From: a bacterium
GTDB taxonomy: Bacteria; Arandabacterota; Arandabacteria; Arandabacterales; JALGWA01
Assembly: GCA_025774425.1 (NCBI GenBank)
Contig: JALGWA010000028.1
Coordinates: forward strand, 1-9,110
DNA: 9,110 bases
Reading direction: 5' to 3'
A program made the translations under genes and the position numbers. Below the pieces are notes generated by a model. The model saw only the letters and a list, made by a program, of their open reading frames with translations, made no database searches and was not told the DNA's origin. Shown here piece after piece: positions 1-5,883 of this stretch; the stretch's first letter is position 1, and each line of letters starts with the position of its first letter.

Positions 1-1
1 C

Positions 2-952
<951 letters not shown>

Positions 953-955
953 GGA

Positions 956-1822
956 ATGGGAGTGTTCGTCGGAAAAGACACCAGGCTCGTCGTTCAGGGC
1001 ATAACCGGACGGGACGGAAGGTTCCATGCTCTTCAGATGAAGGAGTACGGTACGAATGTCGTCGCCGGTGTAACGCCCGGCAAAGGCGGAGAAGACGTTG
1101 ACGGCATTCCCGTTTTCAACTCGGTCGCGGACGCCGTCGGCGAGACGGGCGCCAATACCTCGGTCATCTACGTGCCGTCTTTCGCTGCACCTGATGCGAT
1201 CTACGAAGCTTGCGACGCGGGTTGCGGCCTGATCGTATGCATCACCGAGGGCATCCCGGCTCTCGAGATGGTCAAGGTGATGAGCTATCTCAGGAGCAGG
1301 GACACGAGACTCGTCGGCCCGAACTGCCCAGGCGTAATCACCCCCGGCGAGGCGAAGGTCGGTATCATGCCCGGGCACATTCACAAACCCGGCGCGGTGG
1401 GTGTCGTCTCGCGGAGCGGCACGCTTACTTACGAGGTCGTGTATCAGCTGACGACGAGGGACGTCGGGCAGTCGACGTGCATGGGCATCGGCGGAGACCC
1501 GATAATCGGAACCAATTTCATCGATGCGCTGGGAGCCTTCGAGGCGGACCCCGGAACTTCGGCGATCGTGCTCATCGGCGAGATAGGGGGAACCGACGAG
1601 GAAGAAGCGGCCAAGTTCATCGAAGAAAAAGTGTCAAAACCGGTTGTCGCATTCATCGCCGGCGTGACCGCGCCGCCCGGGAAAAGAATGGGGCATGCCG
1701 GTGCGATCATCTCGGGTGGAACGGGAACGGCGAAGGAAAAAATAGAAGCTTTCGAGGCCTGCGGTGTTCCCGTCGCGAGGACTCCGTCCGAGATCGGCGA
1801 GCTCGTGGCGGAACGGGTGTGA
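956..1822 (+). CDS. sucD: Succinyl-CoA synthetase, alpha subunit
   Basis: This 288-residue subunit carries the CoA-binding Rossmann domain and the phosphohistidine of succinyl-CoA synthetase; the length is normal. The N-terminal domain has [18 protein letters not shown] and [10 protein letters not shown] (CoA binding), followed by [25 protein letters not shown] and [12 protein letters not shown]. The catalytic His is H247 in [10 protein letters not shown] (codon 1694-1696), the equivalent of E. coli His246 counted without Met. Start: ATG 956 has AAGGAGG at 941-947 inside the end of sucC, spaced 8 bases, so the two subunits are probably translationally coupled. The gene ends TGA at 1820-1822. 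No hairpin terminator follows it; the next 40 bases are A-tracts that I assign to the next gene's promoter. Nothing appears broken. Confidence 0.97.
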   Translation: MGVFVGKDTRLVVQGITGRDGRFHALQMKEYGTNVVAGVTPGKGGEDVDGIPVFNSVADAVGETGANTSVIYVPSFAAPDAIYEACDAGCGLIVCITEGIPALEMVKVMSYLRSRDTRLVGPNCPGVITPGEAKVGIMPGHIHKPGAVGVVSRSGTLTYEVVYQLTTRDVGQSTCMGIGGDPIIGTNFIDALGAFEADPGTSAIVLIGEIGGTDEEEAAKFIEEKVSKPVVAFIAGVTAPPGKRMGHAGAIISGGTGTAKEKIEAFEACGVPVARTPSEIGELVAERV

Positions 1823-1835
1823 GTGAAAGTCGCAC

Positions 1836-1891
1836 AAAAAAACAAAAACCCGGTTAAAAAGCTTGACAAAACATTCCGGTAGTTGTGTTAT
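1836..1891 (+). promoter_or_regulatory. Sigma-70-type promoter with A-tract UP-like element for the histone-like gene
   Basis: A perfect -35 TTGACA lies at 1863-1868, followed by 17 bases and a -10 TGTTAT at 1886-1891 (4 of 6 consensus bases). Three A-tracts at 1836-1842, 1844-1848 and 1856-1860 sit just upstream, where an UP element would contact the RNA polymerase alpha subunit. Predicted transcription start is about 1898, giving a leader of roughly 107 bases before the ATG at 2005. This is the strongest promoter-like sequence in the window. It is inferred from motif match only. Confidence 0.65.
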
Positions 1892-1913
1892 CTCTCTAAG
1901 TGTGATCGGTTAG

Positions 1914-1980
1914 TGGTCATCCTCTTTCCGAGCCCGGCTCGATGATCGAGGAGCGGATGGAGCCGGGCCGGAGAGGACCA
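1914..1980 (+). promoter_or_regulatory. Long bulged hairpin in the 5' leader of the histone-like gene
   Basis: Four stem segments stack: TGGT 1914-1917 with ACCA 1977-1980; CCTCT 1921-1925 with AGAGG 1972-1976; CCG 1928-1930 with CGG 1969-1971; and CCCGGCTC 1933-1940 with GAGCCGGG 1960-1967. This gives about 20 pairs. The CAT and TT bulges are on the left arm only, there is one AG/C internal loop, and the apical loop is 19 bases. No T-run follows, so it is not an ordinary intrinsic terminator. It lies downstream of the predicted start site and ends about 5 bases before the purine-rich ribosome-binding region. It could be an mRNA-stabilising or regulatory leader, or a factor-dependent terminator of sucCD. 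No known riboswitch class was recognised. Confidence 0.5.
1938..1950. promoter_or_regulatory. Perfect 13-bp dyad, operator-like
   Basis: CTCGAT G ATCGAG is an inverted repeat with 6-base arms around one central base. It overlaps the apical part of the leader hairpin, about 40-52 bases past the predicted start site, a position where a bound repressor could block transcription. A one-base loop cannot form an RNA hairpin on its own, so a DNA-level site is the more natural reading. No second copy was noticed in the window. It may be chance. Confidence 0.25.
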
Positions 1981-2004
1981 ACCTAAGGAAAGGGGGCTTG
2001 AGAG

Positions 2005-2319
2005 ATGGCCGTCGCCAGGAAGAGGAAAGCAACGAAGAAGAAGGCTACGAAGAGGAAAGCCACGAAGAGGAAGACTGCGCGCAAGAAGACGACCAAGAGG
2101 AAGACGACGCGTAAGAAGACGACGAAGAGGAAGACGACGCGCAGGAAGACGACCAAGAAGAAGACGACCAAGAGGAAGACTGCGCGTAAGAAGACGACTA
2201 AGAAGAAGACCACGCGTAAGAAGACGACGCGCAAGAAGACGACCAAGAGGAAGACGACGCGCAGGAAGACGACCAAGAAGAAGACGACCAAGAGGAAGAC
2301 GACGCGCAGGAAGAAGTAG
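2005..2319 (+). CDS. Histone H1-like Lys/Arg/Thr pentapeptide-repeat DNA-binding protein
   Basis: This 104-residue protein begins MAVAR, continues as 19 uninterrupted pentapeptides of the form [KR][KR]K[AT][AT], and ends RRKK. By count it has 42 Lys and 20 Arg, the rest being Thr and Ala apart from Met1 and one Val, with no acidic, aromatic or Cys residues. Such tails resemble the eukaryotic H1 C-terminal domain and bacterial H1-like proteins (Chlamydia Hc2, Bordetella BpH1, AlgP-type). Binding and compacting DNA, or possibly RNA, is inferred from composition, not homology. The third residue of each unit is always Lys. Early units end AT, later ones TT. Start: ATG 2005 follows AGGGGG at 1991-1996, spaced 8 bases. 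It appears monocistronic, with its own promoter and a hairpin downstream. Internal DNA repeats make its length prone to change. Product class is likely; exact role unknown. Confidence 0.85.
   Translation: MAVARKRKATKKKATKRKATKRKTARKKTTKRKTTRKKTTKRKTTRRKTTKKKTTKRKTARKKTTKKKTTRKKTTRKKTTKRKTTRRKTTKKKTTKRKTTRRKK
2101..2300 (+). repeat. 80-bp direct repeat at 120-bp offset inside the histone-like gene, on a 15-bp tandem unit
   Basis: The coding sequence is a degenerate tandem array of 15-bp units (AAG-rich, with ACGACC or ACGACG). Bases 2101-2180 recur at 2221-2300 with only two differences (2112 T against 2232 C; 2124 G against 2244 C), and 2125-2180 matches 2245-2300 over 56 bases exactly. The 120-bp spacing equals eight pentapeptide units, so the reading frame is kept. 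This indicates a recent in-frame segmental duplication or gene conversion between units. Confidence 0.9.
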
Positions 2320-2343
2320 CCATCTTCGGTTCGAGTTTTGTTC

Positions 2344-2373
2344 CGGGCGGCAGGCCCTCGGGCCCGCCGCCCG
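2344..2373 (+). terminator. GC-rich hairpin after the histone-like gene, possible terminator
   Basis: CGGGCGGC 2344-2351 pairs with GCCGCCCG 2366-2373, then one A/C mismatch, then GGCC 2353-2356 with GGCC 2361-2364 around a CTCG tetraloop. That makes 12 pairs in a 30-base element starting 24 bases after the stop codon. The following bases TCGTCTAAATT are only weakly T-rich, so termination may be inefficient. It could also act as an mRNA 3'-end stabiliser. Confidence 0.55.
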
Positions 2374-2388
2374 TCGTCTAAATTGGGG

Positions 2389-2417
2389 TTGCGGGGCTAC
2401 ACCGGTTTTGTTATACG
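2389..2417 (+). promoter_or_regulatory. Possible promoter for the ndk operon
   Basis: TTGCGG at 2389-2394 (3 of 6 matches) is followed by 17 bases and TATACG at 2412-2417 (4 of 6). It lies just past the hairpin ending at 2373 and ahead of ndk, where a promoter for the long downstream operon would be expected. The motif is weak and the call rests mostly on position. Confidence 0.35.
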
Positions 2418-2442
2418 TTCATAGGTATCGCATGACCAGGGC

Positions 2443-2468
2443 GAGGGTTCCCGTGCGGGACCCTCTTT
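2443..2468 (+). promoter_or_regulatory. Attenuator-like hairpin in the ndk leader
   Basis: GAGGGT 2443-2448 pairs with ACCCTC 2460-2465, and CCC 2450-2452 with GGG 2457-2459, with one bulged T at 2449 and a GTGC tetraloop. A short TTT follows at 2466-2468. The stem ends 7 bases before GAGGTG, the likely ndk ribosome-binding site. It could be a weak intrinsic terminator or attenuator ahead of the operon, or a structure that modulates ndk translation. The 151-base gap 2320-2470 otherwise shows only the hairpin at 2344-2373 and the weak promoter. Confidence 0.4.
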
Positions 2469-2470
2469 GA

Positions 2471-2893
2471 ATGAGGTGCCGAGGGCTGGAGCGAACGCTG
2501 ATAATCGTAAAACCCGACGCTGTCGGCAGGCGGCTTACCGGCAGGATCCTGTCGCTTTTCGAGGAGAACGACCTCCGGATCGTCGGGGTGAAGATGGTCA
2601 GGCTCTCCGAGGAGCAGGCAGGTGAATTCTACGCCGTTCACAAGGACAAGGAATTCTACGATAATCTGGTTTCCTATATGACCTCCGGCGAATGCGTGCC
2701 CGTCGCTCTCGAGGGTGCCAGCGCCGTGGCCCGCGTGAGATCTCTATGCGGAGACACCGACCCTTCGAAAGCCGAGAAGGGCACCGTCAGGGCGAGCTAC
2801 GGGCTGAGCATCACAATGAACTCCATTCACGCTTCGGATTCCCCCGATACGGCGCGCCGGGAGGTCGGTTTCTTTTTCCCCGATCTCGTGTGA
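2471..2893 (+). CDS. ndk: Nucleoside diphosphate kinase
   Basis: Ndk transfers the gamma-phosphate from ATP to NDPs through a phosphohistidine and keeps NTP and dNTP pools balanced in the cytoplasm. The family pattern is clear: ERTLIIVKPDAVGRRL at the N-terminus, MTSGECVPVALEG, the TDPSKAEKGTVRASYGLS segment, and NSIHASDSPDTARREVGFFF with the active-site His at codon 2828-2830 (residue 120 from the ATG). Coordinates use the ATG at 2471, giving 140 residues with an MRCRG extension. A CTG at 2486 would give 135 residues starting exactly where relatives start (MERTL) and is preceded by GAGGTG at 2473-2478, so it may be the true start. It is the first gene of the tight run through nfnA. Near sucCD it could convert GTP from a GDP-using synthetase to ATP, which is inference. 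Confidence 0.95.
   Translation: MRCRGLERTLIIVKPDAVGRRLTGRILSLFEENDLRIVGVKMVRLSEEQAGEFYAVHKDKEFYDNLVSYMTSGECVPVALEGASAVARVRSLCGDTDPSKAEKGTVRASYGLSITMNSIHASDSPDTARREVGFFFPDLV
2473..2478 (+). promoter_or_regulatory. Shine-Dalgarno GAGGTG favouring a CTG start for ndk
   Basis: GAGGTG is a six-base match to the anti-Shine-Dalgarno sequence and lies 7 bases before CTG 2486, a normal spacing. It overlaps the ATG at 2471 and so cannot serve that ATG, which has no good site of its own upstream. Confidence 0.5.
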
Positions 2894-2901
2894 GGCTGAG
2901 T

Positions 2902-3774
2902 TTGTCTGTTAGAAGCATCTTCATCGCAGGCGCCGGAACAATAGGCCAAGGCATCGCCGAGGTCGCCGCTGCTTCGGGCATCGAAGTGGTGTTGTCCGAC
3001 CTCGGCGAAGACCTGCTCAGGGCCGGGCTGGCGGGCATCGAGAGTAGTCTCGACGCCTCCATCGAGCGCTGGGGCCTGACGGCCGGAGAGAAGCGCGCCG
3101 TTCTGTCCCGCATCCGGACAGTGGTCGGCATAGACGAGGTCGCGGGATGCGAATTCGCGATCGAGGCCGTTCCGGAGAAGATCGATCTCAAGATGGAGAT
3201 CTTCAGGCGATTCGACGAGGCCTTCGACCCCGAGGCGATATTCGTGACCACCACCTCGACGCTGAGCATCACGCGCATCGCCGCTGAAACCTCCCGGCCC
3301 GGCAAGGTCGTTGGGATGCACTTCCTCCACCCGGTTCCCAAGCGGGAGGTCGTCGAAGTGGTCAGGGCGCTCAAGACGTCCGACGAGACGCTGGCGGCTG
3401 CGGTCGCTCTGGCGACTCAGATGAAGAAACAGGTCGTCGAGGTGTACGAATACCCCGGGTTCGTGACGACGCGTGTGATCATCCCGTTCATAAACGAGGC
3501 GGCGTATGCATTGATGGAAGGTGTCGCGAGCGCCGAAGGCATAGACACGGCCATGAAGCTCGGCTTTGGGTTCCCCATGGGGCCGCTGGAGATCGCGGAC
3601 AGCATAGGGATCGACGAGCTCGTCCAGCGGATGGAAGGCATGTTTCATGAACTGGGCGACTTCAAGTACAGGCCTTGTCCTCTTCTGAGGAAAATGGTGC
3701 GGGACCGGAGACTGGGGCGGAAGACGGGTGAAGGTTTCTACAAGTACCCCGACGCCGGAGAAGGTGCGCGGTGA
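2902..3774 (+). CDS. hbd: 3-hydroxyacyl-CoA dehydrogenase (3-hydroxybutyryl-CoA dehydrogenase type)
   Basis: The enzyme oxidises 3-hydroxyacyl-CoA to 3-ketoacyl-CoA with NAD(P)+, or runs in reverse in C4 fermentation. From TTG 2902 it has 290 residues, close to clostridial Hbd. The N-terminal Rossmann fold has IFIAGAGTIGQGIAE (G10, G12, G15) and the C-terminal domain has MKLGFGFPMGPLEIAD, KYRPCPLL and LGRKTGEGFYKY. Catalytic Ser119, His140 and Glu152 are kept. Three positions usually Asn differ: NTSS reads TTST, HFFNP reads HFLHP (H143) and VNR reads TTR (T190). Start: TTG 2902 has TGAGG at 2891-2895, spaced 6 bases, and begins MSVRSIFIAGAG as relatives do. GTG 2890, overlapping the ndk stop by 4 bases, is the alternative. 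It overlaps ackA by 4 bases. Chain-length preference and exact pathway are unknown. Confidence 0.9.
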   Translation: MSVRSIFIAGAGTIGQGIAEVAAASGIEVVLSDLGEDLLRAGLAGIESSLDASIERWGLTAGEKRAVLSRIRTVVGIDEVAGCEFAIEAVPEKIDLKMEIFRRFDEAFDPEAIFVTTTSTLSITRIAAETSRPGKVVGMHFLHPVPKREVVEVVRALKTSDETLAAAVALATQMKKQVVEVYEYPGFVTTRVIIPFINEAAYALMEGVASAEGIDTAMKLGFGFPMGPLEIADSIGIDELVQRMEGMFHELGDFKYRPCPLLRKMVRDRRLGRKTGEGFYKYPDAGEGAR

Positions 3775-5030
3775 GAATCCTCGTCATCAACTCCGGAAGT
3801 TCGTCGGTGAAGTACAAGTTCTTCGTCACGCCGGACAACGTGAGCCTCGCGGAGGGTCAGGTCGAGCGCATCGGCCTTTCCGGTTCGATGCTGCATCACA
3901 AGCGGGCGGACGGCGACAGGGTCCGCGTTGGAGTGGATGTCACCGATCACTCGCAGGCGATCGACGCAGTGATCGCCGTCTTGATAAGCCCTAACCACGG
4001 AGTGATATCCGACAAGAGCGAGATCGACGCAGTCGGGCACAGGATAGCGCATGGGGGTGAGAGTCTGACCGCCTCCGTCCTCGTCACGCCGGAAATCAGG
4101 AAGGAGATAGAGAACTGTATCGAGCTCGCCCCCCTGCACAATCCACACAATCTCCGGGGCATAGACGCGTGCGCCGAGCTCCTGCCGGGGGTGCCCCAGG
4201 TCGCCGTGTTCGACACGGCCTTCCACCATACGATGCCGCCCCACGCTTACGTATACGCCCTGCCCTATGTCCTGTACAGGCGGTACGGGCTCCGGCGATA
4301 CGGCTTCCACGGCCCGTCGCATTACTACGTGGCGCACCGTGCCGCCGAAATCGTCGGTCGGGATCTCGAGAAGCTCAAAGTCATCACCTGCCATCTCGGC
4401 AACGGCTGCAGCATGGCGGCTGTAAGGCACGGCAAGTCGGTGGACACGTCGATGGGATTCACGCCGCTCGAGGGACTCGTCATGGGGACCCGCTGCGGTG
4501 ACATCGACCCGGCGGTGGTTCCCTATATCATGGGGAAGGAACGCCTGATGGTGAGCGAGGTCAACGCCATGCTGAACAAGCACAGCGGCCTCGCCGGCAT
4601 CTCGGGAATCTCAAGCGATATGAGGGAGATAGAGGAGCAGGCGCTTGCGGGCAATGAGAGGGCGGGCCTTGCTCTCGACATATTCTGTTACCGGGTCAGG
4701 AAATACCTAGGAGCCTACGCGGCGGTGATGGGCGGCGTCGACGTCATAGTCTTCACGGGCGGCATCGGAGTAAACTCCCCGATAGTCAGGCGGATGTCGC
4801 TTGACGGACTGGGCTTCCTCGGTGTAGGGCTCGACGACGGCCTGAACGAGCAGTCGACGGGCCGGGACGCGGACATCTCGGCGGCGGATTCGAAGGTGAG
4901 GGTCCTGGCGATACTGACAAACGAGGAATTGGTCATCGCGCTCGATACTGACAGGATAGTCGGAAACCTCAACAAGCCGGAGGACGAACTACATGCACAA
5001 GATCATCAAGAAAGAGGCGCTGACGCCTGA
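3771..5030 (+). CDS. ackA: Acetate kinase (acetate/propionate kinase family)
   Basis: AckA makes ATP from acetyl-phosphate and ADP, releasing acetate. The ASKHA-fold signatures are present: ILVINSGSSSVKYKFF (N7, S10, S12), GHRIAHGGES (R91), FDTAFHHTMP (D148), RYGFHGPSH (H180), HLGNGCS, GTRCGDIDP (R241), FTGGIGVNS and TNEELVI (E385 region). R91, D148, H180 and R241 fall at the same numbers as I recall for Methanosarcina thermophila acetate kinase. Two small departures are HGPSHYY where HGTSHRY is usual, and GTRCGD for GTRSGD. Start: GTG 3771 overlaps the hbd TGA in GTGA, with AAGGTG and GGAG just upstream. At 419 residues it is somewhat longer than usual, because the C-terminus runs about 33 residues past TNEE and 38 bases into nfnA. 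No phosphotransacetylase gene is in the window. Propionate as substrate cannot be excluded. Confidence 0.94.
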   Translation: MRILVINSGSSSVKYKFFVTPDNVSLAEGQVERIGLSGSMLHHKRADGDRVRVGVDVTDHSQAIDAVIAVLISPNHGVISDKSEIDAVGHRIAHGGESLTASVLVTPEIRKEIENCIELAPLHNPHNLRGIDACAELLPGVPQVAVFDTAFHHTMPPHAYVYALPYVLYRRYGLRRYGFHGPSHYYVAHRAAEIVGRDLEKLKVITCHLGNGCSMAAVRHGKSVDTSMGFTPLEGLVMGTRCGDIDPAVVPYIMGKERLMVSEVNAMLNKHSGLAGISGISSDMREIEEQALAGNERAGLALDIFCYRVRKYLGAYAAVMGGVDVIVFTGGIGVNSPIVRRMSLDGLGFLGVGLDDGLNEQSTGRDADISAADSKVRVLAILTNEELVIALDTDRIVGNLNKPEDELHAQDHQERGADA

Positions 5031-5841
5031 GATCAAGCTCTACGTCGTCGACGCGCCGCTGATCGCGACGAAGGTCCGGCCCGGCCAATTCGTGGTCCTG
5101 AGGCTGCACGAGCAGGGGGAGCGGATCCCGCTCACGGTGGCCGACTTCGACCGAGACGAAGGCACCATCACCCTCGTCGTCGCGGAGATCGGCAAGACCA
5201 CCAAGGAGATGGGGACGCTCGATGAGGGTGACGGCATACTCGACGTCGTCGGTCCCCTCGGCAAAGCGACACATATAGAGAACTACGGCACGGTCGCCTG
5301 CGTCGGCGGCGGGATCGGCATCGCACCCGTGTTTCCGATAGCGAGGGCTCTCAAGGCGGCCGGAAACAGGGTGGTCTCCATAATCGGGGCCAGATGCAAA
5401 GACATCCTGATCCTGGAGGACTGGATGAAGGGGGCCAGCAGCGAACTCCATGTTACGACCGACGACGGGTCTTACGGCATCCACGGTTTCGTAACCCAGC
5501 AGATGGAGAAGCTCATAGGGGAAGGCTACAAGTTCGACTTCGCCGTGGGCATCGGCCCCGTTCCCATGATGAAAGCTTTTGCTGGCGTTACGAGAAGGCA
5601 CAATATAAAGTCAATCGTAAGCTTGAATCCCATAATGATCGACGGCACCGGAATGTGCGGCGTCTGCCGGGTGGAGGTCGACGGCAAGACGAGGTTCGCA
5701 TGTGTCGACGGTCCTGAATTCGATGCACATCTGGTGGACTATGACCTTCTGTTGTCCAGGCAGACGACCTATCTTAAGGAGGAGAAGCAAGCGCTGGAGA
5801 GGTTCGAGAAGTGCGGAGGGGACTGCGGCAAGCACGAATAG
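4993..5841 (+). CDS. nfnA: NADH-dependent ferredoxin:NADP+ oxidoreductase subunit alpha (NfnA / SudB-like)
   Basis: NfnA is the FAD and [2Fe-2S] NADH-binding subunit of electron-bifurcating NfnAB; homologues are also called sulfide dehydrogenase subunit B. The 282 residues show a FAD-binding beta-barrel with RPGQFVVLR and RIPLTVAD (about residues 30-50), an NAD-binding domain with CVGGGIGIAPVFPIARAL (about 102-119), and a C-terminal cluster segment, DGTGMCGVCRVEV to FACVDGPEFDAH. Cys222, Cys225 and Cys237 are the expected cluster ligands. Structural work on this family, as I recall, reports an Asp as fourth ligand, and Asp217 is the nearest candidate. Start: ATG 4993 with GGAGG at 4979-4983 spaced 9 bases, inside the ackA coding end, implying coupled translation. 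The pairing with nfnB downstream supports Nfn rather than PyrK, which shares the fold. The tail has extra Cys (EKCGGDCGKHE). Confidence 0.9.
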   Translation: MHKIIKKEALTPEIKLYVVDAPLIATKVRPGQFVVLRLHEQGERIPLTVADFDRDEGTITLVVAEIGKTTKEMGTLDEGDGILDVVGPLGKATHIENYGTVACVGGGIGIAPVFPIARALKAAGNRVVSIIGARCKDILILEDWMKGASSELHVTTDDGSYGIHGFVTQQMEKLIGEGYKFDFAVGIGPVPMMKAFAGVTRRHNIKSIVSLNPIMIDGTGMCGVCRVEVDGKTRFACVDGPEFDAHLVDYDLLLSRQTTYLKEEKQALERFEKCGGDCGKHE

Positions 5842-5883
5842 ACCTGTTCACGGAGGCCAACGGAATAGATAGGGGAGCCGAAA

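Noticed and set aside
1914..1980. Leader hairpin as an intrinsic terminator of sucCD
   Set aside because: No T-run follows the stem and a promoter lies upstream of it. Factor-dependent termination cannot be excluded.
1983..2291. Minus-strand open frame of 102 codons rich in Val, Phe and Leu, looking like a membrane protein
   Set aside because: It is the antisense of the Lys/Arg/Thr repeats: AAG and ACG codons read backwards give hydrophobic codons. There is no independent start signal.
2005..2319. CRISPR or other spaced repeat array
   Set aside because: The repeats are contiguous 15-bp coding units kept in frame, with no spacers.
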